DNA from: Aquimarina aquimarini
Lineage (GTDB): Bacteria > Bacteroidota > Bacteroidia > Flavobacteriales > Flavobacteriaceae
Assembly: GCF_900299535.1 (NCBI RefSeq)
Contig: NZ_OMKE01000023.1
Span: 310,001-374,000 of the forward strand
Length of the DNA stretch: 64,000 nucleotides
Direction: 5' to 3'
The notes beneath the pieces were generated by a model, which had not been told where the DNA came from, ran no database searches, and saw nothing but the letters and a program-made list of their open reading frames with translations. Shown here piece by piece: positions 9,346-17,456 of the stretch (position 1 is its first letter; each line of letters begins with the position of its first letter). The position numbers and the translations under genes were made by a program.

Positions 9346-10638
9346 CTATTTATCCATTAAAGTTCTAAATTGATAGAAAAAACGCTCAATAAGACGAAGA
9401 TCTTCTGTGATGATTTCTACGATACCTCTCATTTCTTGTTTAAAAGGTATCTCCTTATTATATGTTGTAATTAGTTTCTCTGGTAATTCAACATCAATCA
9501 GATACAGCCCATTTTTATCTGGTAAAAGAGAAATATGTTTTACTTTACCTTTGATTGTACCAAATTCATTATCAGGAAAATTTTCTAGCCTGATATTAGC
9601 GGTTTGACCAATTTTTATTTTTCCAGAGTTTTGAGAAGGTGCTTTGATTTTTGCTAGATATGAAGAATACTCAGAAGGAATTACAATAAACACAAGATCT
9701 CCAGAAGATACTGTTTGATTTTCTGTCCAAAAATTAAGAAAAGAAACACGTCCTTCGATATCAGATGCGAGAACGTATTGCAGTTCCCAATCTTTGATAC
9801 TTTTTTTTAACTGTCCAAAGGATTGTAATACTTTTTTAAACAAGTTAATTTCTTCCTTTCTTTTGTTTATTTCGGTACCTTTTGATGTTCTGTTTGCATT
9901 ACTAATACTCTCATTGATTTGTGAGAGTTGCACATCATTATTCTCATAATTACGCTTAGCTTGCAGGTAATCTAATTCTTTTCCTTCATATTCCTGCGTA
10001 GATATTACTCCTTTTTCAAACAAGTTTTTTTGACGTTGCAGTTCTTTTCTTTTAAACTCTAACTCAGCTTTGCCTAATCTTTTTTGTGCTTTTAGACTTT
10101 CTAGTCTTCTATAGAGTTCTGATAATGAAATTTGATTAGCTATAGCTTCATTAGAGAAAGGTTGCAACTCCTTATTTAAAATATATTCTGAATAACTATT
10201 TTCAAATAAAGCAAAGCTTGTTTCAATATCTCCTAAAAATAAAACAGGTAAATCATCTAGAGGAAATGCAAATGATTTGTTACTCACTTTGATAGTATCT
10301 ACAATTGATTTAAGTAGAAATACATCTTTATAATTGGCACTGCTTTGTAATATTGCCAGAGGTGTGTCTTTGGGCACAATCTGACTGTCTTCTACTAATA
10401 TGGATTCAATTTTACCACTTACTTTGGCATACTCTTTTTGTGGAGGTATTCTAGTTGTAATAATGGCCTCTGCTGGGATTACATCTGGATATTTTACCAA
10501 CCAAGAGAGAAATAGTAACAGTAAAACTAATAGTAATACCAAAAGGTTTCCCCATCGTATCATCCAATGAGGAACTTTGGTAAGAATTTCCTGCACTTCT
10601 TCACTCCGTAATTGTATGTCATCTAAAGTATCTGGCAT
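9346..10638 (-). CDS. HlyD-family periplasmic adaptor (membrane fusion) protein
   Basis: A 430-residue type I secretion adaptor. Residues about 30-48 form a single membrane anchor (LLVLLLVLLLLFLSW). A lipoyl/barrel part follows (YAKVSGKIESILVEDSQIV), then a long coiled-coil hairpin (about residues 160-270, rich in Lys/Glu/Gln), then a second barrel half (ENQTVSSGDLVFIVIP, GTIKGKVKHIS). It is 29 nt downstream of the C39 ABC transporter, with which it should form an exporter reaching an outer-membrane channel encoded elsewhere. Confidence 0.92.
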   Translation of the reverse strand: MPDTLDDIQLRSEEVQEILTKVPHWMIRWGNLLVLLLVLLLLFLSWLVKYPDVIPAEAIITTRIPPQKEYAKVSGKIESILVEDSQIVPKDTPLAILQSSANYKDVFLLKSIVDTIKVSNKSFAFPLDDLPVLFLGDIETSFALFENSYSEYILNKELQPFSNEAIANQISLSELYRRLESLKAQKRLGKAELEFKRKELQRQKNLFEKGVISTQEYEGKELDYLQAKRNYENNDVQLSQINESISNANRTSKGTEINKRKEEINLFKKVLQSFGQLKKSIKDWELQYVLASDIEGRVSFLNFWTENQTVSSGDLVFIVIPSEYSSYLAKIKAPSQNSGKIKIGQTANIRLENFPDNEFGTIKGKVKHISLLPDKNGLYLIDVELPEKLITTYNKEIPFKQEMRGIVEIITEDLRLIERFFYQFRTLMDK

Positions 10639-10667
10639 ATTATATATATTCTTTTTGTTCTCAATTT

Positions 10668-12872
10668 TTATTTTCCTAATTCCAATTGATTTTTCACTAG
10701 GTTGTAATAATTACCTCTCTTTTTTATTAATGATTCATGATTTCCTACCTCTGCAATTTTTCCTTTATCTAGGACAACTATTTGGTGTGCATTTTTTACA
10801 GTACTCAGTCGGTGTGCAATTACCATTACAGTTTTATTTTTGAAAAAGGTATCTAGTTTTTCCATAATTACCTTTTCATTATTGGCATCTAATGCAGAAG
10901 TTGCTTCATCAAAAAATAAGTATTTAGGGTTTTTATATACAGATCTAGCAATAAACAGTCGTTGTTTTTGTCCTGTACTAAGACCTATACCTTCCATTCC
11001 TATTTTGGTATTATAAGAAAGGGGGAGAGATTCTATAAACTCTTTGATATTTGCAACATCTACTGCATGTGCTAGTTTTTTCTTATCTACATAATCTTCT
11101 CCTACCGCAATATTATTTGCAATAGTATCATTGAAGATATATCCTTCTTGCATAACAACCCCAAAGTGATCTCTCCATGATTTTTGTGAAACATTACGAA
11201 GGTCATGTGAGCCTATAAAAATTTGACCATCTTCTGGATCATAAAATTTAAGAAGTAGTTTCATCAACGTAGTTTTTCCACTTCCACTTACTCCTACAAT
11301 GGCGGTAATTTTCTTTTCAGGAATAGAAAGATTTAAATCTTCTAATACAGGTTTATCAGTTCCTACATATCTAAAACTAAGATTTTTGATTTCAAAACCT
11401 GAGTCATCAGGGATTACCTTAATTTTTTCATCTCCAATTTGTTCTTCGTCTTCTTTGTTGTGTATTTCCCCTAATCGTTCTAATGAGATTTGTGCATCTT
11501 GTAACTCTCTTAAAAAGTTTATCAATTGAGAAATAGGAGCATTTAATTGTCCAACGATGGCTGTAATAGCCAGCATCATACCTAATGTAATTTCACCATC
11601 TATAACCAGTTTTGCAGAAAAAACGGTAATCAAAATATTTTTTAATTCATTGATAAAAGATGATCCTACATTTTGATATTGTTCTAATGCCAGATTTTCT
11701 ATAGATATTCTGAATAATTTAGCTTGTACAAATTCCCAATTCCAACGTTTTCTTTTTTCGGCATTGTGTAGTTTTATCTCTTGCATTCCATTAACCAACT
11801 CAATTACTTTACTTTGCTCTTCACTTATTTGTGAAAAGCGTTTGTAATCTAGCTTTTTTCGTTTTTTGAAGAAAATGAGTATCCAGGTAAAGTAAAAAAA
11901 ACTTCCTATTGCAAAGATTCCAAAAATAGTAAGGCTATAATAAATTAATACAATACTGAATATAATAAGGTTAACCATCGAAAATAAAACGTTGAGTGAA
12001 GACATGGTTAGTATTTGCTCTATACGCTTATGATCATTAATTCTTTGTAAAAGGTCTCCTGTCATTTTTACATCAAAGTAGGAGATAGGCAAGTTCATTA
12101 ATTTTATAAAAAAATCAGATATCAATGAAATATTGATACGAGTACTGAGATGAAGAAGAATCCAACTACGTAATACATCAATAAGTGTTCGTCCTATAAA
12201 AAGAGATAACATGGCAATCAAAACAAGATATACAAAATTGAGGTCTTGGTTTTTGATACCAACATCAACGATACTTTGAGTTAAAAAAGGAGTGATAAGC
12301 TGTAATAAACTTCCTGCACAAAGGCCTAATATCAATTGAAAAATAAAAGCTTTGTATTTGAATACATATTTAGAGATAAATTTGAAGCCAAATTTTTCAT
12401 CCTCATCATCTAGATTGTCATTATAAAATTTTGGAGTAGGTTCTAACAACAATGCTACGCCTTCTTCTGTATTTTCATCAGCATTATTACCTATCCAAGC
12501 TTTTATAAATTCCTCTTTGGTATATGTAATCAATCCATGAGCAGGATCAGAAACATATAAAGTCATTGTACCTTTGCGGGTAACTTTAATTTTATACAAA
12601 ACAATATAGTGTACTTTGTTCCAATGTATAATACAGGGGAGAGGGACTTCGTCTAATTTTGATAAAGAAAGTTTCACTCCAAGAGATCTAAAACCTATTT
12701 GTTCTACGGCATCACTCAAACCCAAAAGCGAACTTCCTTCTCTTGTGGTTTCACTTAATGCTCTAAGTTTTTGAGTATTGAGGACTTTTCCATAATGTTT
12801 AGCAATAATTTTAATACAAGTAGGTCCACAATCTTTGGATTCTGCTTGTTTGTAAAATGGAAATTTTGGCAT
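10668..12872 (-). CDS. Peptidase-containing (C39) ABC exporter
   Basis: A 734-residue transporter with three parts. Residues 1-130 form a C39 cysteine peptidase with Gln9, catalytic Cys15 (DCGPTC), His88 (VHYIV) and Asp109 (SDPAHG), the full set needed to cut after a double-glycine leader. A six-helix membrane domain spans about 155-445. The ATPase domain covers about 480-725, with Walker A GVSGSGKTT, signature LSTGQKQRL and Walker B YLFFDEATSALD. All key residues are present. Such proteins cleave and export bacteriocin-like or other double-Gly peptides. No candidate peptide lies nearby, so its cargo is unknown. Confidence 0.95.
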   Translation of the reverse strand: MPKFPFYKQAESKDCGPTCIKIIAKHYGKVLNTQKLRALSETTREGSSLLGLSDAVEQIGFRSLGVKLSLSKLDEVPLPCIIHWNKVHYIVLYKIKVTRKGTMTLYVSDPAHGLITYTKEEFIKAWIGNNADENTEEGVALLLEPTPKFYNDNLDDEDEKFGFKFISKYVFKYKAFIFQLILGLCAGSLLQLITPFLTQSIVDVGIKNQDLNFVYLVLIAMLSLFIGRTLIDVLRSWILLHLSTRINISLISDFFIKLMNLPISYFDVKMTGDLLQRINDHKRIEQILTMSSLNVLFSMVNLIIFSIVLIYYSLTIFGIFAIGSFFYFTWILIFFKKRKKLDYKRFSQISEEQSKVIELVNGMQEIKLHNAEKRKRWNWEFVQAKLFRISIENLALEQYQNVGSSFINELKNILITVFSAKLVIDGEITLGMMLAITAIVGQLNAPISQLINFLRELQDAQISLERLGEIHNKEDEEQIGDEKIKVIPDDSGFEIKNLSFRYVGTDKPVLEDLNLSIPEKKITAIVGVSGSGKTTLMKLLLKFYDPEDGQIFIGSHDLRNVSQKSWRDHFGVVMQEGYIFNDTIANNIAVGEDYVDKKKLAHAVDVANIKEFIESLPLSYNTKIGMEGIGLSTGQKQRLFIARSVYKNPKYLFFDEATSALDANNEKVIMEKLDTFFKNKTVMVIAHRLSTVKNAHQIVVLDKGKIAEVGNHESLIKKRGNYYNLVKNQLELGK

Positions 12873-13011
12873 TCAACTTTTTTAAATTAGACTGATTGTG
12901 TGTGATACTATCTTCTTACAAAGTAAAGTAATTCTTTTTTATAATACTAAAGATAGGTATTTGTTTAAAATAATAATTAGTACTGTTTCTACAAGTTTAA
13001 ATCACTTCTAT

Positions 13012-13039
13012 AAAAAAAGAGTGCCAACTGGCACTCTTT
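13012..13039 (-). terminator. Intrinsic terminator of the sus operon
   Basis: AAAGAGTGCCA (13016-13026) and TGGCACTCTTT (13029-13039) form a perfect 11-bp stem. On the minus strand it is followed by a long T-run. It lies just after the amylase stop and so ends the susC-D-E-amylase transcript. Confidence 0.9.
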
Positions 13040-13076
13040 GATAATAAAATTAGGGGTACTTTCGGGACAAAATCAG

Positions 13077-14525
13077 TTATTCTTTGGCGATAGACCAGAT
13101 AGAGTAACTCCCAGCGGGAGCTTGTATACTAGTGTTACCTTCTGCATCTGTAGAAGGAGTTGCTCTAGAATTATCGGTATAATCTACCAAAGTCTTGTTT
13201 TTCCAGTTTGTTTTGACAGTACGTTGCTTGGTTTGTTTACTTATGTTCATATAGAGAATTAGTCCAGGGTTATCACCTTTTCCATTTCTTTTCATGATAT
13301 ATTCATCTTTATTGGCCTCAATAATTTCTAGATCGCCAATGGCTAGTGTATTATAAATTTCGATAAGTGTTTTGAGCTGTTTTTTGAAAGCTTCATAATC
13401 AAGATAAAAAATAGTAGGGTATCCATCATGAGTTAAAATATAAGAATATGCAAGTAGCTTATTTCCATAACTGATCCTATTATCAGGATTTTCATCTTTT
13501 TCAGTATCATGATTAGCCGTAAAAGTAACAGCCATTTTTGGGGCTATTTTACGTAACATATTATCGGCTTCACCAAGAGCGGTAAGATCTTTTGCCCTGT
13601 CAAGAGTTTCATCTAACCTGTAAAAACAGGCAAAATCAAATGCAGGAGAACCTGATGCATCTACCCAATCTTTTAAAACCTGAGTATTACCATCAAAGTT
13701 TTCTCCAACAGAAAACCCTCCAATTTTATCATTCCAGGCTTTAACCCATTTTGGAGCAAAGCTTTTAACATAATCAAAACGCCAACCATCAAATCCCAAT
13801 TCATTTTTGTAAAATGCAGCTACAGAGTAATCTTTTTCCCACAACCAATCTTGGACATATTGTTTATGGTGGGATAGATCCGTTTCTGGATAAAATAGGT
13901 TGTCTTCATCAAATTCTAGAATGTCATTAGGATGAAAATGTTCATAAGAGCGATTAAATTTTCCTGAAGCATTACCATTTTGTTCATCAAATAAGGTGTA
14001 TACTTCGGTACCACCTCGGTAAGGGTTCTCTTGCAATCCTCCTCCAGAATTATGGCCCATTACAATATCAGCAATAACCTCGATATCATTAGCATGTGCT
14101 TTTTGGATCAAGTTTTCTAATTCTTCTCTTGACCCAAAACGAGTCTCTACAGTACCATGTTGATCAAACTCACCAACATCAAAATAATCAGAAGGATCAT
14201 ACCCCATAGAATAGCCTCCTGATGCTCCTTTGCCAGGAGCAGGCAACCATATTCTATTAATTCCTGACGCTTTATAGTCTTCTATTCTGGTACTTATTTC
14301 ATCATACCAGCCTCCTTTTGGTTCAACATCCCAATAGAATGCTTGCATAAATACACCAGCATCTTCTCTTTTATATTGAGTTAGATCCATTTTTAATGAT
14401 CGACTTGTCACAATAGCTTCACTATTGTTTGCATTGTTATCATCCTCAGAACACCCTGTGAATCCAAGAACCATTCCTCCTAGAAGGAGGGTGGTTTTGG
14501 ATATTCTATTAATTGTTTTTTTCAT
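13077..14525 (-). CDS. GH13 alpha-amylase lipoprotein
   Basis: A 482-residue lipoprotein (lipobox GFTGC, Cys25) of glycoside hydrolase family 13. The four conserved regions are present: DIVMGHN, GWRFDYVKSF with nucleophile Asp251, GENFD with acid/base Glu275, and FTANHD with Asp340. The compact form with a short C-terminal beta domain recalls the GH13 subfamilies of plant and archaeal alpha-amylases. It is last in the susC-susD-susE operon, 24 nt after susE, and is the likely surface enzyme (SusG role) that cuts starch into oligosaccharides for SusCD. Confidence 0.93.
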   Translation of the reverse strand: MKKTINRISKTTLLLGGMVLGFTGCSEDDNNANNSEAIVTSRSLKMDLTQYKREDAGVFMQAFYWDVEPKGGWYDEISTRIEDYKASGINRIWLPAPGKGASGGYSMGYDPSDYFDVGEFDQHGTVETRFGSREELENLIQKAHANDIEVIADIVMGHNSGGGLQENPYRGGTEVYTLFDEQNGNASGKFNRSYEHFHPNDILEFDEDNLFYPETDLSHHKQYVQDWLWEKDYSVAAFYKNELGFDGWRFDYVKSFAPKWVKAWNDKIGGFSVGENFDGNTQVLKDWVDASGSPAFDFACFYRLDETLDRAKDLTALGEADNMLRKIAPKMAVTFTANHDTEKDENPDNRISYGNKLLAYSYILTHDGYPTIFYLDYEAFKKQLKTLIEIYNTLAIGDLEIIEANKDEYIMKRNGKGDNPGLILYMNISKQTKQRTVKTNWKNKTLVDYTDNSRATPSTDAEGNTSIQAPAGSYSIWSIAKE

Positions 14526-14549
14526 TTTGACCTTTTTTGATGTAATAAG

Positions 14550-15743
14550 TTATTCTACAGGAACTAGTAAATAGCGCCCGTCTAAATCATTAAACCAAAT
14601 GTCATATGTGCCTTGAGTAACTGGTATACCAGGAGGGTCACCATCAGTTATACCAATACCAGTAAACTCGGTAGTACCACCCCAGTTACCTGGCCAGTCA
14701 TTACTATGCCTGAATTTTAATACTCCATCAAATAATGATTGTCCTTCTATGTACCATATATGAGGGTTGAAAGGAGATTGTATCATATCGGTATCATCAC
14801 CGCCCCATCCATCGTCATTTCCAGTTCTTGAAGAGCCAATGTATCCTATTGTTGTATATTCTGTAGCCCCTGTAATATCAATAGGAGTTAGAGAGAAACT
14901 CATATCATCTAGGTTCATAATAAAGTCATAATAACCAGCAGCTGTAGTTGTAAATGGTGAAGGGTCGCTTGTATCACCAGGGTTTACGGATAAAGTGACT
15001 CCATCATTCGTTCCCCATTGTGGTTGCCAAGCTCCTTGTTGCTCTAATACTTTAAATTCATTGAGTGCAGCGTCTGATCCTGCAGCAGGCGTAAATCCAA
15101 AAAATCCTTTAAAATGGAATATATTTTCATTATCAGGATCTCTAAAAAGATACGTGTTTTTTGCAGACATAGCTTCACCATTATTCCAGTCATCATTGTT
15201 CGCCACACCATCTTTATTTGTATCAACAGTATTACCTACAAAAAATAGATTTTTTACAGCAAGAATTGAGGCGTATGGTGTAACAGTTAAAGCGGTTACA
15301 TTATTAGAAAGTATAGCTTGACCCCCATTGGAGCCAATAGATGAAATTATACGTAGTTCAATAGCTCCTTCTTTTTCAGGTTCTATCCCTAATCCTATAG
15401 CAAGATTATTAAGCTCTTTTATAGTCCATTTATAAAAACGATCGGTAGTGGTTGCAATTACAGGTTTTTCTAATGTAGTTTCAAAATTTGTGCCCCCCAG
15501 ACCTGCTTCAATAGTATAGGTAATAGGTGTATTGATATTATATGTTGCATCTTCCCAAACTAATGTAAAAACTTGTTCATCCTCCAATTCTTTGATAAGA
15601 TTAACAGTTGAGTTGGCGGTAACAATCAATGGACCTTCGGTTTGATTTTCTTGAATAACAAATGCAGGGTCTTCATCTTCTATACATGCATTAAAGCATA
15701 GTATAGTAGCAAACACAAACATTAGGATTGATATTTTTTTCAT
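14550..15743 (-). CDS. susE: SusE/SusF-type outer-membrane starch-binding lipoprotein
   Basis: A 397-residue lipoprotein (lipobox FNAC, Cys20). The N-terminal Ig-like SusE domain (about residues 38-150, FTLVWEDATYNINTPITYTIE) is followed by SusF/SusE-like carbohydrate-binding repeats with tryptophan-rich motifs (QGAWQPQWGTNDG, FRHSNDWPGNWGGT). These surface proteins bind starch but have no catalytic role. It lies between susD and the amylase in a four-gene operon. Confidence 0.88.
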   Translation of the reverse strand: MKKISILMFVFATILCFNACIEDEDPAFVIQENQTEGPLIVTANSTVNLIKELEDEQVFTLVWEDATYNINTPITYTIEAGLGGTNFETTLEKPVIATTTDRFYKWTIKELNNLAIGLGIEPEKEGAIELRIISSIGSNGGQAILSNNVTALTVTPYASILAVKNLFFVGNTVDTNKDGVANNDDWNNGEAMSAKNTYLFRDPDNENIFHFKGFFGFTPAAGSDAALNEFKVLEQQGAWQPQWGTNDGVTLSVNPGDTSDPSPFTTTAAGYYDFIMNLDDMSFSLTPIDITGATEYTTIGYIGSSRTGNDDGWGGDDTDMIQSPFNPHIWYIEGQSLFDGVLKFRHSNDWPGNWGGTTEFTGIGITDGDPPGIPVTQGTYDIWFNDLDGRYLLVPVE

Positions 15744-15774
15744 GACTGTATAAATTAGATTTGTAATAGTGTTT

Positions 15775-17445
15775 TTAGAATCCAGTATTTTGTCCTAGAT
15801 TAGGGTTGGCAGCTCTGCTAGATGCTGGAATTGGAAATAGTTTAAAATGATCAGGAATAGCAGAACCATTTGGAGCACCACCTTTGTACCTCCAGTTGTA
15901 GTTTCCTCCAGTATATTTATCATACCTAATTAAATCTTGTCTTCTATGAGCCTCCCAGTATAGTTCTCTAGCTCTTTCATCAAGTATAAAATCTAATGTA
16001 AGTTCTGATTCTAGTATATCTCCAGAGTTATCTCCAAATGCTCTTCCTCTAAGGATATTGATATATTCTAAAGCTGTTGCAGGATTACCGCCGCCACCTC
16101 TAAGGTGTGCTTCTGCATACATTAAGTATACATCGGCTAGTCTGAATAAAGGAAAATCAGTATCAACAAAACTTACACTTTGACCAGGCTGGCCACCTGA
16201 TGTTATATTTGAATATTTGTTTACGAGATATCCTTTAGAAAAATCTGTAAAATCGCTACCTATTTCAATAGGCCTGTCTACTGGTGCATCTGTATTGGTA
16301 GGATCAGAGCTTATATCCTGAGTTACCAAAGTGTTTCTTTTGTCATTCTGAAAAATAGGGTCAGTAACAAATAGCTCAGAGAATTGTTTTCTTGCTCGAA
16401 ATAAGGTGGTATACCCTTCAACACCTAAAGAAGCAGGAGTAGGTTTGAATCCATCTGCGTTTTGTTGCCCTTGAATGATAATAGAAGCTCCCCCAAAATT
16501 CCTTACGTTTGCACCATCACTTACAATGGGGAAAATGATTTCGGTTTGCGCACCATTGCTATCGTTGTCTGCAATAAAGTTGTATAGATAATTAGAGGTT
16601 AATGAATATCCACTATTAATAATCTCTTGGCATGCTTGTAAACAATCTGCATAACGACCTTTACCTTTACCCAGATACACTTCGGCATTCAGGTATATTT
16701 TTGCTAGAATCATCTTGGCAACACCTTTATTTGCTCGGGCATAGTTTTGACCTGGGTTTACATCCAGAAGATCAGAATCAACAGCAAGAAGTTCTTTTTC
16801 TATATAATCAAATAATTGTTGTCCTTTGATTTCCTGAACTCTTATAAACCCTACAGCATCATTTTCTGTAGCAAAAGGAGCCCTACCATATAAATCCAAG
16901 AGGTGATAATATGCCAATGCTCTAAGTACTCTAGCTTCTGCTCTAAAGGTTTTGATTTCATTTCTGAGATCACTAGAAACACCCCTTTCATCTAGCTTAG
17001 CACTTGTAGTTTGGCGTAAAAATTCATTTGCTAATGAGATTTCAAAAGTTGCTCTAGCCCAAAAACCAAGTACAATTACATTATTTGCATCCCATGAATT
17101 TCTTTGAATTTCGCGAATACCAGGATCATTTTCATAACTCCAAATTACTTCATCCGTAGAAACATCTTGCATATTAAATAAACCTCGTATGTATTGACTT
17201 GTACCAGGGTCTATACCTTTTAAGTTAGATTGATCTGGGCTTCCACTGGAATTTGCATCAAGACCAACTAGAGATAAATTGGCATATACACCACCCAAAG
17301 CTTTTAAGTAATCTTCTCTGGTGTTAAATACATCACTAGCCAGTAAATCATCGTCATCCTCTAGTTTTATATCTAAATCCCCTTCACAAGAACTAAAGAT
17401 ACTCAAGGATAGAAATGTGTATAAAAAAATCTTATATAGTTTCAT
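15775..17445 (-). CDS. susD: SusD/RagB-family nutrient-binding lipoprotein
   Basis: A 556-residue lipoprotein (lipobox FSSC, Cys20) with the TPR-rich SusD fold: YYHLLDLYGRAPFA, PLFRLADVYLMYAEAHLRGG, ILDERARELYWEAHRRQDLIRYDKY and the C-terminal KLFPIPASSRAANPNLGQN are canonical. It caps the SusC barrel at the cell surface and hands glycans to it. It starts 11 nt after susC, so the two are co-translated. The locus context indicates maltodextrin as ligand. Confidence 0.95.
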   Translation of the reverse strand: MKLYKIFLYTFLSLSIFSSCEGDLDIKLEDDDDLLASDVFNTREDYLKALGGVYANLSLVGLDANSSGSPDQSNLKGIDPGTSQYIRGLFNMQDVSTDEVIWSYENDPGIREIQRNSWDANNVIVLGFWARATFEISLANEFLRQTTSAKLDERGVSSDLRNEIKTFRAEARVLRALAYYHLLDLYGRAPFATENDAVGFIRVQEIKGQQLFDYIEKELLAVDSDLLDVNPGQNYARANKGVAKMILAKIYLNAEVYLGKGKGRYADCLQACQEIINSGYSLTSNYLYNFIADNDSNGAQTEIIFPIVSDGANVRNFGGASIIIQGQQNADGFKPTPASLGVEGYTTLFRARKQFSELFVTDPIFQNDKRNTLVTQDISSDPTNTDAPVDRPIEIGSDFTDFSKGYLVNKYSNITSGGQPGQSVSFVDTDFPLFRLADVYLMYAEAHLRGGGGNPATALEYINILRGRAFGDNSGDILESELTLDFILDERARELYWEAHRRQDLIRYDKYTGGNYNWRYKGGAPNGSAIPDHFKLFPIPASSRAANPNLGQNTGF

Positions 17446-17456
17446 TTCTTAATTTT

